Shown piece by piece: positions 1-8,819 of a stretch of DNA of 64,000 nt. The translations under genes were made by a program, and so were the position numbers. Within the stretch, counting starts at the first letter, position 1; each line of letters begins with the position of its first letter. Below the pieces are notes generated by a model that searched no databases, was not told the DNA's origin, and worked only from the letters and a program-made list of their open reading frames with translations. Origin of the DNA: Myxococcales bacterium (lineage in GTDB: Bacteria; Myxococcota; UBA727; JABDBI01); NCBI GenBank assembly GCA_023898405.1, contig CP060221.1:1441501-1505500 (forward strand), given 5' to 3'.

Positions 1-1068
1 CTTTTATCTCAAGATGAATGCAGGGAAAGAATTTATGTTGCAAGCCAAGTAAGCGGTATCCCTCAAATAGAAATTTATTATTTGTTAGAGACTATTCGAG
101 GAAAGCACCCAGATAAACAAGCTTTGATACTTAAGCAATTTATACAAGTGCAGTCTGGGTTGAATGGCTTTGCTGCAATCCATCAGCTTTTAGGAGCAAA
201 GCCAGAAGATCTCGTTATTCGCGCAGAAAGTGGATATGCAAATACGATCGATCAAGCCAAAAAATTTATTATCACTCATACCAAAGAGTATAACGAAGAA
301 AATGAGCCCATTGCTTTACTCAACCCTATGAAGAGTGCTCATACCTTGAGACAATGGAAAAACAAAAGGGCTACTAAAAAATTCTATGATCAGTCAAGAA
401 ATAATTTGCGGAATATCGATCAGCAATTGCGTCTGCTTTATGACGATAAATATCTTTTGGATGAGAATAGCGATTTGGTGCATATCTACGGAAAAGAAAG
501 AGTAGACAAAATAATCGAAAAGGGATTTCGGCAGGATAAAAGTGAAACAAAATTATTGCTCGTTTCTGCCAGAAAAACGATCAAAAATATGCTTGATTTA
601 GAAAATCAAGGCTACTCTGAGCAAGAACGTAAATCGATCTATAAAATGGCTGGCAGGAGACATCTATCGCTTGAAGCGTTGGTCGATAAACTAATGCTCA
701 AGTATGAAAATATGAGTTTAGCTGAAGAGAAAAAAAATAAAAGAATAAAAAAACGCTTTGAAAAATCAATCGATCTTATCGAAAAAATTAATGATCGAAT
801 TAATCGAGTGAGCGAAGATCACGTGATGATTGCTATGGATAAAGATTATGTAGAAAATTTTATTGATCAGCTTAAAAATATGAAGAAAAAACTCATCTCT
901 ATTATTGATCTTAGAGGGTTTGAACATCAAGTTGTTGTTGGTATTAAAAGTGTACTTGATAAGGAAGTTTATGAGCATTACGAAACAATAATTCTGCTTT
1001 ATGAAATAGATAATATAAACGAAGTTCTACCAGCGGGTGAATTGAAAGATAATGAGGTTGCTCTATGA
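1..1068 (+). CDS. Hypothetical protein, 5' end cut by the window edge
   Basis: The reading frame is open from the first base of the window, so the start lies outside; a TTG at 82 is only an internal codon. The visible 355 residues are rich in Lys, Glu, Asp and Leu and look almost wholly alpha-helical, with likely coiled coil in the Lys-rich stretch encoded near 720-800. No signal peptide, membrane segment or known motif is visible in this part. The stop overlaps the next start by 4 bases (ATGA), so the two are probably translationally coupled in one operon. I do not recognise the family. Confidence 0.75.
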   Translation, partial: LLSQDECRERIYVASQVSGIPQIEIYYLLETIRGKHPDKQALILKQFIQVQSGLNGFAAIHQLLGAKPEDLVIRAESGYANTIDQAKKFIITHTKEYNEENEPIALLNPMKSAHTLRQWKNKRATKKFYDQSRNNLRNIDQQLRLLYDDKYLLDENSDLVHIYGKERVDKIIEKGFRQDKSETKLLLVSARKTIKNMLDLENQGYSEQERKSIYKMAGRRHLSLEALVDKLMLKYENMSLAEEKKNKRIKKRFEKSIDLIEKINDRINRVSEDHVMIAMDKDYVENFIDQLKNMKKKLISIIDLRGFEHQVVVGIKSVLDKEVYEHYETIILLYEIDNINEVLPAGELKDNEVAL

Positions 1069-1580
1069 ATTATCGATTTTTTCTCTTAGCGATATTTATG
1101 TGTGCGAATTGTGTTTTGGCAAAGCATGATCATTTCAGTGAAAAACAAATTGGCGAGTATTATGAGTTTGATATAGAGGGAAATAATTATGACCAAATTA
1201 GAAGGCGTATTAGCTTTCACTCTAAGCAAGTTATTAAAGCTCCATTTAAAGCGACGCGCTTTTGTTTTAGAACTACCAAAGATTTCATCAAGGGCATGGC
1301 CCATGACATAGAACTATTTTTGAGTGATTCGCACAGCATAGATGGTAATCAAAATAATCTCCATCATGCATTGAAAAGCTGGTCAGAAGATTCTGAGATT
1401 GAAGCTTATGTGCTTGATGAACCTCATGTCAGTGGCACAAATTGCATTATAGCTCTACCTCATGCAGCTTTGAAATTATTGAAGAATACCCTGTATGCTG
1501 TTGGCATACGTCTTCCACGAGCAACATGGCGAACCGTCAAGAGTTTTGCTTCTGGGGTATCTGATTGTGCTAGGATTTAG
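1065..1580 (+). CDS. Exported protein of unknown function
   Basis: A 171-residue protein starting at the ATG inside an ATGA overlap with the upstream gene. The N-terminus (MNYRFFLLAIFMCANCVLA) is a clear signal peptide, probably cut after VLA by signal peptidase I, so the protein is likely periplasmic or outer-membrane associated. The rest is charged with amphipathic segments (KQVIKAPFKATRFCFRTTKD and PHAALKLLKNTLYAVGIRLP) that look like paired helices. No family is recognised. Coupling to the helical upstream protein suggests a shared role, but its nature cannot be read from the sequence. Confidence 0.7.
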   Translation: MNYRFFLLAIFMCANCVLAKHDHFSEKQIGEYYEFDIEGNNYDQIRRRISFHSKQVIKAPFKATRFCFRTTKDFIKGMAHDIELFLSDSHSIDGNQNNLHHALKSWSEDSEIEAYVLDEPHVSGTNCIIALPHAALKLLKNTLYAVGIRLPRATWRTVKSFASGVSDCARI

Positions 1581-1621
1581 GTGTCACCTCATACCAGCAT
1601 TGTTAAGCTTGTGGGGAAAAA

Positions 1622-2899
1622 ATGTTGGTCAAGCTTTCACCATATCTTATTGCAATACTTATCGGATTGTTAATTGGAATTGAACGAGAACGCCAATCTA
1701 TCCATGGCACCAAGAGTATGGGTGTTCGGACATTTTTGCTGTTGTCTATTCTTGGAGCTATCGCGGGAGGAATTGATCAGCCTTTGATAGCCTTGGCTTT
1801 AGTTATTTTTTTGGCTGCTGCTGTATTGATCAACTATATGTTGAGCGCTCGTCAACAAAGTGAAAAATCAAGTAGGCCTGCAGGCATTACCACTGAAATT
1901 GCTGCGCTGGCTACATTTTGTTTGGGCTATTTTTCCCACATAGAGCCGATTTTATGTTTGCTTGTAGGCGTAACAATGGTGTTGATTTTACACAACAAAA
2001 CCGCTCTACATAGTTTTATCAGAAGATATTTACGTCCTGATGAAATTCAGGCTGCAGCAGTTTTGATACTGTTATCAGTGGGAGTCATTCCTCTGATTCC
2101 TAACCGTACTATTGATCCCTTGCATATCTTTAATCCATTTAAGCTTGCCTTGCTTATAGCCATGATTGCAGGAATTCAGTTTATTGGTTATGTGATTTCA
2201 CGAATCTTTGGAGAAAAAATAGGGCTTCCCTTAGCTGGTTTTTTGGCAGGAAATATTTCATCAACAGCAGCTTTTGCCTCCTATCCTCGCCTTGCACGAA
2301 TAACACCAGAAAATTACATGAGCATTGCATCGGCAGCTCTCTTTGCCATTACAGCCATGTTGTTTCAGGTATTTGTACTGGTGGCTCCAATTTCTCTGCC
2401 GCTTTTAGCAGCACTTATCATTCCATTAGGAATAATTCTGCTTGTGTGTATAAGCGTTGGTATAATTTTGGTGCGTAAACAAAAGTCAGATTTGGCACGA
2501 GTTACACATTCAAATCCTTTGAATTTAAGAAGTGCAATAAAAATTGGCACACTGCTTACGGCACTTATTTTTATTGTTGATTTAAGTGAACGTTTTTTGG
2601 GAGATTTTTTTACTACACTCGTAAGTTTTTTTGCGGCTCTTTTTGAGTTGCATGGAGTTGTCATTGGTAACGCCAATATGGTAGCCAATAAAAATGTCAG
2701 CATTATCGCTGCTACCAACACAATTATTCTAGCCGTTACAGCAACCATGGTATCAAAAATAGCTCTAACTGCTTTCTTGGCGCAAGGCCGTTACCGCAAG
2801 CTCATGCTGGTAATTTTAGGAGGGCTTTTGCTTTTGACTTTGGGCGTAGTGCTTTTGGTAAAACTAGTTCCTGCTGTGAGCCTTAAGTTAATCACTTAA
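1622..2899 (+). CDS. MgtC/SapB-type integral membrane protein with DUF4010 region
   Basis: A 425-residue polytopic inner-membrane protein. Residues 1-130 match the MgtC/SapB pattern: the hydrophobic start runs into GLLIGIERERQ, followed by a GVRTFLLLSILGAIAG segment. The remainder has about eight further membrane helices, as in DUF4010 proteins, in which an MgtC-like half is fused to a DUF4010 half. Members of this group have no firmly established substrate; MgtC itself is tied to Mg-limited growth and ATP synthase control, and that role should not be transferred here. The stop is 3 bases from the stop of the convergent next gene. Confidence 0.8.
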   Translation: MLVKLSPYLIAILIGLLIGIERERQSIHGTKSMGVRTFLLLSILGAIAGGIDQPLIALALVIFLAAAVLINYMLSARQQSEKSSRPAGITTEIAALATFCLGYFSHIEPILCLLVGVTMVLILHNKTALHSFIRRYLRPDEIQAAAVLILLSVGVIPLIPNRTIDPLHIFNPFKLALLIAMIAGIQFIGYVISRIFGEKIGLPLAGFLAGNISSTAAFASYPRLARITPENYMSIASAALFAITAMLFQVFVLVAPISLPLLAALIIPLGIILLVCISVGIILVRKQKSDLARVTHSNPLNLRSAIKIGTLLTALIFIVDLSERFLGDFFTTLVSFFAALFELHGVVIGNANMVANKNVSIIAATNTIILAVTATMVSKIALTAFLAQGRYRKLMLVILGGLLLLTLGVVLLVKLVPAVSLKLIT

Positions 2900-2902
2900 T
2901 TC

Positions 2903-3448
2903 TTAAAGCCGCGCACTAAGAATGCATAGTGCCATCATAAGATAGAAGCCAATACCGCGAATCAAAAGCCACCACCAATTATTTAATCGGAAAGCTGCGT
3001 ATGCTACCAAAACCGCATGAATCAATATTCCGATGCCAAGATTAAGTGAAAGCTGAGATAACAAGCCGCGCATATTTTGGTGAGCAAAAGCATACATAAT
3101 TTCTTTAGGAAATTGTTCACCGTATTTATCCAGAAATAATGGCAAGAGAGGTTTATTTAAGTACTGCAGAACCAATATCACGACAGAGAATATGAGACCA
3201 AAAATTACTGGCTGAAGTTTTATATAAATAGGCTTTTGGGATTTGAGAGACCAAAATCCAAAAGCAAGCACCAAGACAAGGGAGGCGATGCTGAGAGCAT
3301 CAAGACTGCCAAACACAAAGATACTGTAGCCTGCCTCAAGAAAGGCTAATATTATAGCCGCAATGAGACCTGATTTTAGTCCCAAAAAGTTGTCGATAAT
3401 CACGAATGCCACAAGCGGCAAAAGTCCAAATAATAGGTTCATACTCAT
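2903..3448 (-). CDS. Septation protein A (IspZ/YciB)-like membrane protein
   Basis: A 181-residue protein of about five to six membrane helices. The order of short Phe/Leu-rich helices, the LPLVAFVIID start and the NKPLLP segment after the fourth helix resemble the YciB/IspZ family of inner-membrane proteins linked to cell envelope and septation. The match is by overall layout and a few motifs, so the family call is moderate. It converges with the MgtC-like gene and has no operon partner on its own strand. A related polytopic family remains possible. Confidence 0.55.
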   Translation of the reverse strand: MSMNLLFGLLPLVAFVIIDNFLGLKSGLIAAIILAFLEAGYSIFVFGSLDALSIASLVLVLAFGFWSLKSQKPIYIKLQPVIFGLIFSVVILVLQYLNKPLLPLFLDKYGEQFPKEIMYAFAHQNMRGLLSQLSLNLGIGILIHAVLVAYAAFRLNNWWWLLIRGIGFYLMMALCILSARL

Positions 3449-3598
3449 CTGCCAATATCTAAATTATTTTGAGCGAGCTATCAATAGCAAGCGCTTGGCT
3501 AAGCTTAATTCAATTTTTAAGAAAGCCGTTGAAATTTGAATTGGCAGGGCATAACTGTACTAATTTCTTCAAAAGATTTATGATGTAAGGTGCTGTAT

Positions 3599-3835
3599 AT
3601 GAAGAAAAAAAACAAACAGCCTCAAAATGAGATCGAACAAGATATAATCGATACTAAAAAGAATCTTTCACTGACCAAATATGTTTTGTTTCTGGCGTTT
3701 ATTTTTGGAGGTGGAGCTTTATTTTGGGGAATAAAGGTTGCTTTAATAACCTTCGTTATTTTGTTCACACTGTGGGGGGTAAGCACCTACATTGCATTTA
3801 TGCATTATCACGCGGCCTTAAAACGAAAAGAATAA
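3599..3835 (+). CDS. Small membrane protein, two helices
   Basis: About 78 residues from the ATG at 3599, preceded by TAAGGTG at usable distance; an in-frame GTG at 3590 is less well placed. A basic, polar N-terminal 30 residues are followed by two membrane segments (KYVLFLAFIFGGGALFWGI and VALITFVILFTLWGVSTYIA) with a short basic tail. The topology suggests both ends cytoplasmic. No family is recognised. It sits alone upstream of the thiolase gene, about 105 bases away. Confidence 0.5.
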   Translation: MKKKNKQPQNEIEQDIIDTKKNLSLTKYVLFLAFIFGGGALFWGIKVALITFVILFTLWGVSTYIAFMHYHAALKRKE

Positions 3836-3940
3836 AAAAACTCAATCCTAAAGTTTTTAATTCAATTTACAAGCAAAACAATTTTTTATTAGTTTTGTTT
3901 TGTTAAGACTTTGTTACCTTAACGGCAAAGGAGCTTTATC

Positions 3941-5152
3941 GTGAAGCTTCCAAAAACTCCTGTAATTCTCGGTTTTGCACGTACACCTATCGGAAAATAT
4001 GCAGGAATCCTTAGAGATTGTCGACCTGACGATTTGCTCTCATTGGTTTTTAAAAAGGCCGTACAAAGAGCTGGAGTCGAAATAAAAGATGTAGAGGAAT
4101 TGAGTGCAGGCTGTGCCAATCAAGCGGGCGAAGACAATCGTAATGTTGCTCGGATGGCTCAGCTCTTGGCTGGATTTGAGGTTAATGCGAGTGCTGTGAC
4201 AATCAACAGGCTCTGCGCTTCTGGGCTTGATGCCGTAGCAGATGCGGCACGAAAAATTGCTTTGAATGAAAATCAAGTCATGATTGCGGGCGGTGTTGAG
4301 AGCATGTCGCGTGCGCCTTACGTTATGGCTAAAGCTTCGGCAGCTTTTAAAATCGGAATACCGGAAATCTATGATTCATCTTTGGGCTGGCGTTTCTTCA
4401 ATGAAAAAATGCGTGAGATAACTCCCCCTGAATCTAATGGGCTCACAGCCGAGCGCTTAGCGCAACAATATGACATCAGCCGTGTGCGTCAGGATCAATT
4501 TGCTTTGTGGAGCCATCAAAAAGCGATCGAATCGCAACACTCGGGATTTTTTAAAAATGAAATTGTTGATGTAGTTATCAAAAACAAAAAAAATGAAAGC
4601 TCCATCATAGATCAAGATGAAGGTCCTCGCAGCGATACAAGTCTCGATAGACTAGCGCAGCTCAAAGCAGCATTTAAAGAAGGAGGATCGGTGACGGCAG
4701 GGAACAGTTCATCCCTTAATGATGGAGCAGCAGCACTGCTGATTTCTTCGATCGACTATGCAAAAGCTCATGGACTAAAGCCATTGGCAAGAATTTTAGG
4801 TTTTCAATCATGTGGAGTTGCACCGACTACCATGGGAATCGGTCCAGTTCCGGCTACCATAAAATTGCTCGATCGACTTGGAATGAAGCTGAGCGATTTT
4901 GACGCGATAGAAATAAATGAAGCTTTCGCAGCTCAAGTGCTCAGTGTTGTAGATTTACTCAAGATCAATGAAGCCAAAGTCAATCCTCATGGAGGCGCGA
5001 TTGCCTTAGGCCACCCTTTAGGGTGTTCGGGAGCAAGGATTTTAATTACGCTTCTGAACCATCTGCATAAAAGCAAAAAGAAATTAGGTTTAGCAACTCT
5101 TTGCGTTGGAGTGGGGCAGGGAGTTAGCATGGCCATTGAGGCACTTTCATAA
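3941..5152 (+). CDS. Thiolase (acetyl-CoA acyltransferase)
   Basis: A 403-residue thiolase that joins or cleaves acyl-CoA units at the 3-keto position, in the cytoplasm. The nucleophilic Cys92 lies in INRLCASGLDAV, and the C-terminal motifs NEAFA, GGAIALGHPLG and CVGVGQG carry the catalytic His and second Cys. The start is GTG, with AAAGGAG eight bases upstream. The 3-hydroxyacyl-CoA dehydrogenase gene begins 12 bases after the stop, so the two form a beta-oxidation or short-chain acyl-CoA operon. Whether it favours degradation (FadA type) or acetoacetyl-CoA formation cannot be told from motifs. Confidence 0.93.
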   Translation: MKLPKTPVILGFARTPIGKYAGILRDCRPDDLLSLVFKKAVQRAGVEIKDVEELSAGCANQAGEDNRNVARMAQLLAGFEVNASAVTINRLCASGLDAVADAARKIALNENQVMIAGGVESMSRAPYVMAKASAAFKIGIPEIYDSSLGWRFFNEKMREITPPESNGLTAERLAQQYDISRVRQDQFALWSHQKAIESQHSGFFKNEIVDVVIKNKKNESSIIDQDEGPRSDTSLDRLAQLKAAFKEGGSVTAGNSSSLNDGAAALLISSIDYAKAHGLKPLARILGFQSCGVAPTTMGIGPVPATIKLLDRLGMKLSDFDAIEINEAFAAQVLSVVDLLKINEAKVNPHGGAIALGHPLGCSGARILITLLNHLHKSKKKLGLATLCVGVGQGVSMAIEALS

Positions 5153-5164
5153 GAAGGACATAGA

Positions 5165-6076
5165 ATGAATCATTTTACTAGAGCAGGCGTAGTTGGGGCT
5201 GGTACAATGGGGCGTGGCATCGCCTATGTGTTGGCTCAAGCTGGAATAGACGTATGTTTGATCGATAATGATCCTTTTGCCCTTGAAAATGGCTTAAACG
5301 CTATTGATCGCCTTTTGGAAACAAGCATTGAAAAACAAAAAATAAATAATTTCGAGGCTGAAGCTATAAGTGATTGCATTTCCCAATCTAGAGATCTTGA
5401 AGCGCTTGCAGGTTGTGACCTGATGATCGAGGCTGTGAGCGAAGATATCAAGATTAAGCGCCACATATTTTCTATTGCAGATAGACTTATCAGCGAAGAA
5501 GGATTGCTTGCGTCTAATACTTCAAGTCTATCCATTAGCGATATTGCAAGTGCAACATTGAATAAAGAACGAGTTTTGGGGCTGCATTTTTTTAATCCTG
5601 CTCACATCATGAAATTATTAGAAATTGTTGTGCACGCTGATAATAGTCTTGATGCTGTTGAGCTTGCTAAAGAACTCGCTCTTTCCTTGCGCAAAGAATG
5701 TATCGTAGTTAATGACAGTCCGGGTTTTGCAACATCGCGTTTGGGAATTAGTTTCTGTCTCGAAGCTATACGCATGCTTGAACAAGGAGTCGCCGGAGTA
5801 GAAGAACTAGACCGGGCTATGAAGCTCGGTTATGGTCACCCTATGGGGCCTTTGATGCTTTCTGATTGGGTCGGGCTCGATGTGAGATTAGCGATAAGCG
5901 AGCATCTCTATCGTTCCCTCGATTCTCACGTGTTTGAACCACCAAATCTGTTGAGGCGAATGGTTCGAGTTGGATTTTTAGGTAAAAAATCTGGCACGGG
6001 ATTTTATGAATGGGACGGCAGTCGCCACTTAGGTGTATCGCAATCGCTCATTGATCTCTTTCAAGGGATTCAATAA
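5165..6076 (+). CDS. 3-hydroxyacyl-CoA dehydrogenase
   Basis: A 303-residue NAD-dependent enzyme oxidising 3-hydroxyacyl-CoA to 3-ketoacyl-CoA. The N-terminal Rossmann motif is GAGTMGRGIA. The LHFFNPAHIM segment holds the catalytic His, and NDSPGFATSRL plus GYGHPMGPLMLSDWVGLD mark the C-terminal helical domain. It is a stand-alone enzyme of the Hbd/PaaH size class with no fused enoyl-CoA hydratase. It follows the thiolase gene with a 12-base gap (AAGGAC as ribosome site). Its last 48 bases are also coding on the opposite strand for the metallo-hydrolase gene, an unusually long convergent overlap. Confidence 0.93.
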   Translation: MNHFTRAGVVGAGTMGRGIAYVLAQAGIDVCLIDNDPFALENGLNAIDRLLETSIEKQKINNFEAEAISDCISQSRDLEALAGCDLMIEAVSEDIKIKRHIFSIADRLISEEGLLASNTSSLSISDIASATLNKERVLGLHFFNPAHIMKLLEIVVHADNSLDAVELAKELALSLRKECIVVNDSPGFATSRLGISFCLEAIRMLEQGVAGVEELDRAMKLGYGHPMGPLMLSDWVGLDVRLAISEHLYRSLDSHVFEPPNLLRRMVRVGFLGKKSGTGFYEWDGSRHLGVSQSLIDLFQGIQ

Positions 6077-6952
6077 GATTTTTTCTTTACTTGTATAGGT
6101 ATGCATGCTTAGTTTCCAACGGTAGTTTTCCTGTAATGCAAGATTATTTTCTTTAAGCCAGTAAAGGCCCGATTCTACCGATAGCTGGGCAAAAAACATC
6201 AATCTATCTTCAATTTTTCTTTGGTAGATAGTGTTGGTAATATCGCTTGCATCGATGAGCTGTTGGCTGTTTTCAAGTACGCGATAGATTTGTTCTATGC
6301 GCTCTAAACGATGTTTAATGGCATTGAGCAAAAAAAAATGTGGTTGTTCTACGATAGCTTCACCATGAGCAGGAATTATAGTTTTTATTGGCAGTGAAGC
6401 TATGCGCTCAAGATGAAAAAGATATAATTTAAGTGAACCGCTATTGGGAGGAATCAAAATAGTTCCGCGACTTGTGATCATATCCCCAGCAATGAGGCAA
6501 CCATCGCTCCGATCAAAAAATACCACATGGCTTTCTGCATGGCCCGGAGTATAAATTACCTCTAGAGAATTTTTTTCATCTAGGGCTAAATGCTCACCTT
6601 CTTCTACCGTGCGGTCTACAGAAAAATCAACTTTGCCGCATAAAAATTTATGTGCCAGGATGGGACTTTTAAAGTTAGAGCTTAAAAGGGATACAGCTCC
6701 GATATGGTCACTATGATGATGGCTAAGAAGAATTCCTAACATCTTTTGCTTTTTATTTAAGCGCATCTGAATATGTCGAATTAAAAATTCCTGATGATGG
6801 GGATCTTTGGTAGCAGGATCAATAACCCAAAAATTATTTTTTCCATACAAGATTGTATTGGTAGTCGTGTAAGGAGGTACTGTTTCTGTGGCTAAGGACA
6901 GTATTTCAAAATTTTCACTCTGAACAATGCGTGGTTCATCTACGATGCCCAT
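6029..6952 (-). CDS. Metallo-beta-lactamase-fold hydrolase
   Basis: A 307-residue protein with the metal site SHHHSDH (residues 77-83), followed by a GHAESHVVFF segment and an IIPAHGEAI segment, the usual order of metal ligands in the glyoxalase II/LACTB2-like branch of this superfamily. It probably cleaves a thioester or phosphoester; the substrate is unknown. The start is supported by AAGGAG six bases upstream. It lies 12 bases downstream of the desaturase gene on the same strand, so both are probably co-transcribed, next to the acyl-CoA genes. Confidence 0.88.
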   Translation of the reverse strand: MGIVDEPRIVQSENFEILSLATETVPPYTTTNTILYGKNNFWVIDPATKDPHHQEFLIRHIQMRLNKKQKMLGILLSHHHSDHIGAVSLLSSNFKSPILAHKFLCGKVDFSVDRTVEEGEHLALDEKNSLEVIYTPGHAESHVVFFDRSDGCLIAGDMITSRGTILIPPNSGSLKLYLFHLERIASLPIKTIIPAHGEAIVEQPHFFLLNAIKHRLERIEQIYRVLENSQQLIDASDITNTIYQRKIEDRLMFFAQLSVESGLYWLKENNLALQENYRWKLSMHTYTSKEKILLNPLKEINERLRYT

Positions 6953-6964
6953 GAATTCTCCTTA

Positions 6965-7822
6965 CTACGAATTATGTTTTTTTATTTCATAAAAGAAGTG
7001 AGTGAGCGAATAAAAAACAGGGGTTTTATTTTTTTCTATTAAGTAAGCGTATTCATTGAAGGCCTGCCCATAACGATAAAACGGAATGCGCGGCCAAAGA
7101 TGATGAATAATATGAAGGCTATGGCCCATACTGATAATGTAAATAATTTTCCCAAAGATTATGTTGGTGTTTTTGTATCTATCCTGTGTGCTATGAGGGG
7201 CATGAGGTAGATAGTCAAGGAAAAATGCTAGAGCTGAATTTGCCAATAGTGAAGGTATAACCCATCCAAAAAATATAATTTTGTAAGAAAAAATAGAAGC
7301 TAAGAAAATAATAAGCAAAATAAGAAAAATAAAATTTGCTACGGTGGGCAAAAATAATTTTTTGGCAAAAGATTTTTTACTGGTGAAGAAATAAACATAG
7401 TAGTGAGGGATTATCGTTAGACAGCGCCAAAAAACAGACCAAAAATTTTTTCCTTTAACCCATGCGTCAGGATCTTCAGCACTATCATTAGTGTGAGCAT
7501 GATGACTTAAATGAAGAAAGCCAAAACATCTAAAAGGGCCGAGCAGCATTGTTCCAGAGAGATGGCCAACTAGGTTTTCTATCCACTGCAGATGTTTAAA
7601 TGAGCCTCTGATATTGTTATGCACTGCTTCGTGCAGAGGTGTGAAAGCTACATAACATAAAATAAAATTGGTGATTGATGAGAACCACAGGGGGATAAGG
7701 CCAAGGTAGCATAGGCTTATGCTGGCTATTAGAGAAATGGCCAAGCTCAGCGCTAATATCAAAGTGGGCCAAGCGAATGATCCCGCATATTTTTTGCTAG
7801 CAATTTGGTCGATACCTTTCAT
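6965..7822 (-). CDS. Fatty acid desaturase-type membrane enzyme
   Basis: A 285-residue membrane-bound di-iron enzyme. The three histidine boxes are visible: HEAVHNN (about residue 64), HLSHHAHTND (about 104) and HSLHIIHHLWP near the C-terminus, separated by hydrophobic helices. This is the desaturase/hydroxylase/carotene ketolase layout; the acyl chain or carotenoid substrate cannot be decided. I chose the ATG at 7822 because GAGGAA lies nine bases upstream; a TTG at 7870 would add 16 residues but has no ribosome site. It probably forms an operon with the hydrolase downstream. Confidence 0.85.
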   Translation of the reverse strand: MKGIDQIASKKYAGSFAWPTLILALSLAISLIASISLCYLGLIPLWFSSITNFILCYVAFTPLHEAVHNNIRGSFKHLQWIENLVGHLSGTMLLGPFRCFGFLHLSHHAHTNDSAEDPDAWVKGKNFWSVFWRCLTIIPHYYVYFFTSKKSFAKKLFLPTVANFIFLILLIIFLASIFSYKIIFFGWVIPSLLANSALAFFLDYLPHAPHSTQDRYKNTNIIFGKIIYIISMGHSLHIIHHLWPRIPFYRYGQAFNEYAYLIEKNKTPVFYSLTHFFYEIKKHNS

Positions 7823-7998
7823 AGTTACTATTCCTCGATTTTTTATGAGAAGTGCCACAAAAACATTCAAAGGCTTTGGTTATATCCAAAAGAAAAAATA
7901 ATTTAAAAGCGTGGCACTTATTTGACATCATGAGCTTATCCAAAACAAGCAATTTTCAGAAATAAACATCATACGATTAAAGTATGAGGTTAACAAAA

Positions 7999-8403
7999 AT
8001 GATTAAATCATTGGGATTAATGCTGCTTTTAAGCATGGGAGCATTTTCATGGGTGCCTGAAATCGAAGGCTTTCAAGCTTTAAGTGTAGAAAGCTTAAAC
8101 TGTCGCATTGAAGGTCATGAAACTTGGAAAATGATGAAATATAACCCGGGTAGTGGCGAGATGGCTTTTTATGATGCTAACAATAAGGATCTTTCTGACC
8201 ATTGGGATGCTTTTTATTTTTATAAAGATAAGAAAACTAACAGAGTATGGATTGTCTATCATGACGGTGGATATCCCGATGAGGTAGCTGGTGATGCTTA
8301 TATCGATGAAGACATGAGCGGAAAATTATTGACCACAGATTCCATGGGAACAAGGCTTACAGACTGTGAGATGTCATCACAAATTTATGCTGACATTTCC
8401 TAA
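7999..8403 (+). CDS. Small exported protein
   Basis: A 134-residue protein from the ATG at 7999, chosen because GAGG sits nine bases upstream; an earlier ATG at 7984 has no such site. The N-terminus (MIKSLGLMLLLSMGAFSW) is a signal peptide. The mature part is rich in Tyr, Trp and Asp and has two Cys that could form a disulfide. No family is recognised. A very long perfect inverted repeat begins 4 bases after the stop codon. Confidence 0.6.
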   Translation: MIKSLGLMLLLSMGAFSWVPEIEGFQALSVESLNCRIEGHETWKMMKYNPGSGEMAFYDANNKDLSDHWDAFYFYKDKKTNRVWIVYHDGGYPDEVAGDAYIDEDMSGKLLTTDSMGTRLTDCEMSSQIYADIS

Positions 8404-8407
8404 ACAC

Positions 8408-8533
8408 TTTGGTTGTGTCCAGAAAATGTTGAAAGGCTTCTTAATAAATTTTTTCACTAAGTCCTCGCGTGCGCTGCGGAATCGTTCAAAAATTTATTAA
8501 GAAGCCTTTCAACATTTTCTGGACACAACCAAA
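8408..8533. repeat. Perfect 46-bp inverted repeat with 34-base spacer
   Basis: Bases 8408-8453 are the exact reverse complement of 8488-8533, 46 of 46 positions. The spacer (8454-8487) is GC-richer than its surroundings and contains CGCGTGCGCTGCGG. An RNA copy would fold into a stem far longer than any ordinary terminator, and no T tract follows, so this is not a typical Rho-independent terminator. The layout resembles a palindromic miniature mobile or REP-like element. The remaining gene-free stretch to 8819 is AT-rich and holds nothing I can name beyond the upstream region of the next gene. Confidence 0.9.
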
Positions 8534-8819
8534 ATTTCAAGAAGCCTAAAGGCGATTATGAGCTTGTTTCATTATGGGCCTTCAGAAGGGGCTTAATTTC
8601 ACTGTTTATATCTGCGTTTTAATCCTAACCTGAGCCTATGTAAGTTTATCAGTGTTGGTAGTTGTTTTTTGACTAAGTTATTGTTTTATTTTGATCTCTA
8701 AAATTTGAAAAACAAAATGTATTTTTACATATGTTAATTAATTTAATATTTGAGTGAAAAGTATTTTTTGAATATTTCTTGTGAATTAAGAAAGCAAAAA
8801 ATAATTATCAGGGGGGACA

